Assembly (NCBI GenBank): GCA_024231375.1 | Contig: JAAEQP010000482.1 | Span: 1-39,868, forward strand | DNA from: a bacterium | Lineage (GTDB): Bacteria; Hydrogenedentota; Hydrogenedentia; Hydrogenedentiales; SLHB01 | Reading direction: 5' to 3' | Length of the DNA stretch: 39,868 nucleotides | In this document: piece after piece, positions 39,742-39,868 of the stretch | Position numbering within the stretch: the stretch's first letter is position 1 | Layout: each line of letters starts with the position of its first letter | Position numbers and translations under genes: made by a program | Notes under the pieces: generated by a model | What the model saw: the letters and a program-made list of their open reading frames with translations, nothing else | What the model was told of the DNA's origin: nothing | The model's database searches: none

Positions 39742-39868
39742 ATGGCTGGTGGAACCACAACGACCGCCGCAGCGGCGATTAAAACCACGTTTGAACCTGG
39801 GATGCGCAAGACGTTCTACGAGGGCACCCCCCTGATGAACATCTTCCCCCGCAAGTCCAACATCGGCG
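39742..39868 (+). CDS. Major capsid protein, N-terminal part (split by window edge)
   Basis: ATG 39742 follows the scaffold stop by 18 bases. The frame runs off the window end after 42 residues (MAGGTTTTAAAAIKTT, then MRKTFYEGTPLMNIFPRKS). With the shared 8 terminal bases merged, it continues in frame into the gene at 2-817. The ribosome site GAGAAAG is modest. The N-terminus lacks a cleavable delta domain, as in phages with a separate scaffold. Confidence 0.82.
   Translation, partial: MAGGTTTTAAAAIKTTFEPGMRKTFYEGTPLMNIFPRKSNIG

Overview
The window reads as an essentially complete genome of a tailed double-stranded DNA phage with a long, probably non-contractile tail. It appears to be opened inside the major capsid gene. 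The last 8 bases repeat the first 8, and collapsing that overlap joins the two capsid fragments in frame into a 311-residue protein, giving a circular map of about 39,860 bp. GC is high (about 60% by eye). Genes are packed with ATGA/TGATG overlaps, and all but one lie on the + strand. No tRNA, CRISPR array, insertion sequence, integrase or repressor was recognised. The host cannot be named. A high-GC bacterium is the only safe inference; a GcrA/Myb-like HTH and a TTGTCCACA DnaA-box-like site are weak hints.

Layout. Bases 1-8.4 kb hold the major capsid protein, a likely decoration protein, several unrecognised virion proteins, a large LamG-like adhesin, connector and tail-terminator candidates and the major tail protein. 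From 8.4 to 17.4 kb come the tail assembly chaperones with a -1 frameshift, tape measure, tail tip and baseplate proteins, and a holin-like protein. A strong sigma70-type promoter at 17.4 kb starts the early operon. It carries a DUF3310-like protein, an HTH-phosphoesterase fusion, an RNA ligase, an ERF annealing protein, a ParB-like/IbrB protein, two tandem paralogs, a PAPS-reductase-like (IbrA/DUF3440) enzyme, a nucleoside-deoxyribosyltransferase-like protein, a replication-initiator-like protein, an HNH protein, a VRR-NUC nuclease, a small protein with an SSB-like tail, and many small Cys-rich proteins. A second control region at 29.86-29.96 kb (promoter, 9-bp inverted repeat, winged-helix gene with TTG start) precedes small genes, then the large terminase (32.2 kb), portal (33.5 kb), a possible caspase/CHAT-like protein, small proteins, one reverse-strand gene with its own promoter, Mu F/G-like head proteins, scaffold and the capsid start.

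How it works together. Early genes probably process nucleic acid and nucleotides (annealing, nucleases, ligation, possible modification chemistry). The late block from terminase through holin builds and packages the virion. The most interesting parts are the ParB-like / duplicated WPTSC protein / PP-loop sulfotransferase-like cassette at 21.5-24.6 kb, the possible clan CD peptidase between portal and scaffold, the frameshift site, and the reverse-strand cargo gene. No endolysin or small terminase could be recognised.
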